A stretch of 5,269 bases of DNA, taken from JAVKSM01 sp039583705. GTDB lineage: Bacteria > Actinomycetota > Actinomycetes > Mycobacteriales > Pseudonocardiaceae. How positions within the stretch are numbered: position 1 is the first letter of the stretch; each line of letters opens with the position of its first letter. A program made the translations under genes and the position numbers. The stretch spans positions 1-5,269 of the forward strand of contig JAVKSM010000153.1 in assembly GCA_039583705.1 (NCBI GenBank), in the 5' to 3' direction. The notes under the pieces were generated by a model, which was not told where the DNA came from, did no database searches, and saw only the letters and a list, made by a program, of their open reading frames with translations. Of the stretch, positions 4,976 to 5,269 are shown one piece after another.

Positions 4976-5269
4976 CTATCCGGGGCGCAGCAGCCGCGCC
5001 AACCGCTCGGCGCTCTGCGAGCTGATCGTGCGGGGGAAGCGGGCGCACACCCGCGCCAGGTCAGGAAGCCATGCCGGGGCGGTGGGTGCTTGCCGTCCCG
5101 TCCCGGTTCGTCCGAGGGGGTCAGGGCGCGCCAGCGGCCGCGTCGGGTCCGCCCGGCGCGTCCGGCCCTGGCGGAGGCGCGTAGGTGGTGGCGGTAGAGG
5201 GTGGGGCGCGTCATGCCGGTGAGCGCCAGCAGATCGCCTATCGACACCCCCTCAGCTCCGGCGCGTCGC
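4976..5269 (-). pseudogene. Helix-turn-helix protein, C-terminal part, enters from right edge; probable frameshift
   Basis: The minus-strand frame is open to the window edge and reads RRAGAEGVSIGDLLALTGMT then RPTLYRHHLRASARAG and RGRWRALTPSDEPG. SIGDLLALTGMTRPTLYRHL is a clear helix-turn-helix, followed by a wing-like GRAxRTRRGRWRA strand. From about 5075 this frame becomes rich in Cys, Arg and Trp. The neighbouring frame instead gives a convincing tail, PAWLPDLARVCARFPRTISS then QSAERLARLLRPG, with TAG at 4976-4978, so a one-base shift near 5065-5075 is likely. The N-terminal part lies outside the window. A similar helix-turn-helix tail occurs in some actinobacterial mobile-element and FtsK-like transfer proteins, but I cannot assign the family. 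It converges on the recombinase remnant, with the hairpin between them. Confidence 0.5.

Noticed and set aside
1..5269. CRISPR array, tRNA or rRNA genes
   Set aside because: I see no regularly spaced direct repeats, no cloverleaf with a T-arm consensus and no rRNA-like conserved stretch.

Overview
The window is GC-rich DNA with strong third-position GC, GTG/TTG starts and purine-rich ribosome binding sites, as in a high-GC actinobacterium (a Pseudonocardiales or Streptomyces type genome is a reasonable guess; the genus cannot be fixed from sequence alone). Only one gene is fully convincing and intact from start to stop: an arsenite S-adenosylmethionine methyltransferase (ArsM/AS3MT family, 1866-3035 +). 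Almost everything else is a truncated or frameshifted remnant, best read by joining frames.

Left part (1-1700): a 5' fragment of an unrecognised minus-strand gene runs off the left edge (2-197). Next is the 3' part of a minus-strand PIN-like (PIN_8/DUF4935 type) protein with a one-base frameshift (296-941). It abuts, head to head, a plus-strand C-terminal fragment of an unidentified helical protein (945-1286), as if one deletion removed both 5' halves and the shared promoter region. A minus-strand NUDIX hydrolase (1255-1668, probably beginning at 1699 across a frameshift) follows.

Centre (1700-3840): a divergent intergenic region of about 165 bp separates the NUDIX gene from arsM. Immediately downstream of arsM, with its own Shine-Dalgarno overlapping the arsM stop, is the wreck of what looks like a PiT-type phosphate/arsenate permease (3046-3250). 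This is fused to the remains of a FAD-dependent monooxygenase (3250-3835) that carries frameshifts, an internal deletion and an in-frame TAG.

Right part (3840-5269): an unidentified minus-strand fragment (3844-4012), an IS630-family transposase remnant (4022-4543 -) with one probable terminal repeat, and the C-terminal tail of a large serine recombinase (4590-4904 +) with three frameshifts. A perfect 12-bp inverted repeat (4916-4959) lies just after the recombinase stop, and a minus-strand helix-turn-helix protein enters from the right edge (4976-5269).

Functionally, the region looks like the graveyard of an integrative element (recombinase plus IS) beside or around an arsenic-methylation locus whose methyltransferase is still open while its likely transport partner is destroyed. 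Single-base frame changes recur in nearly every gene except arsM. Either the region is really decaying, or the underlying sequence has indel errors; this cannot be decided from the window alone.
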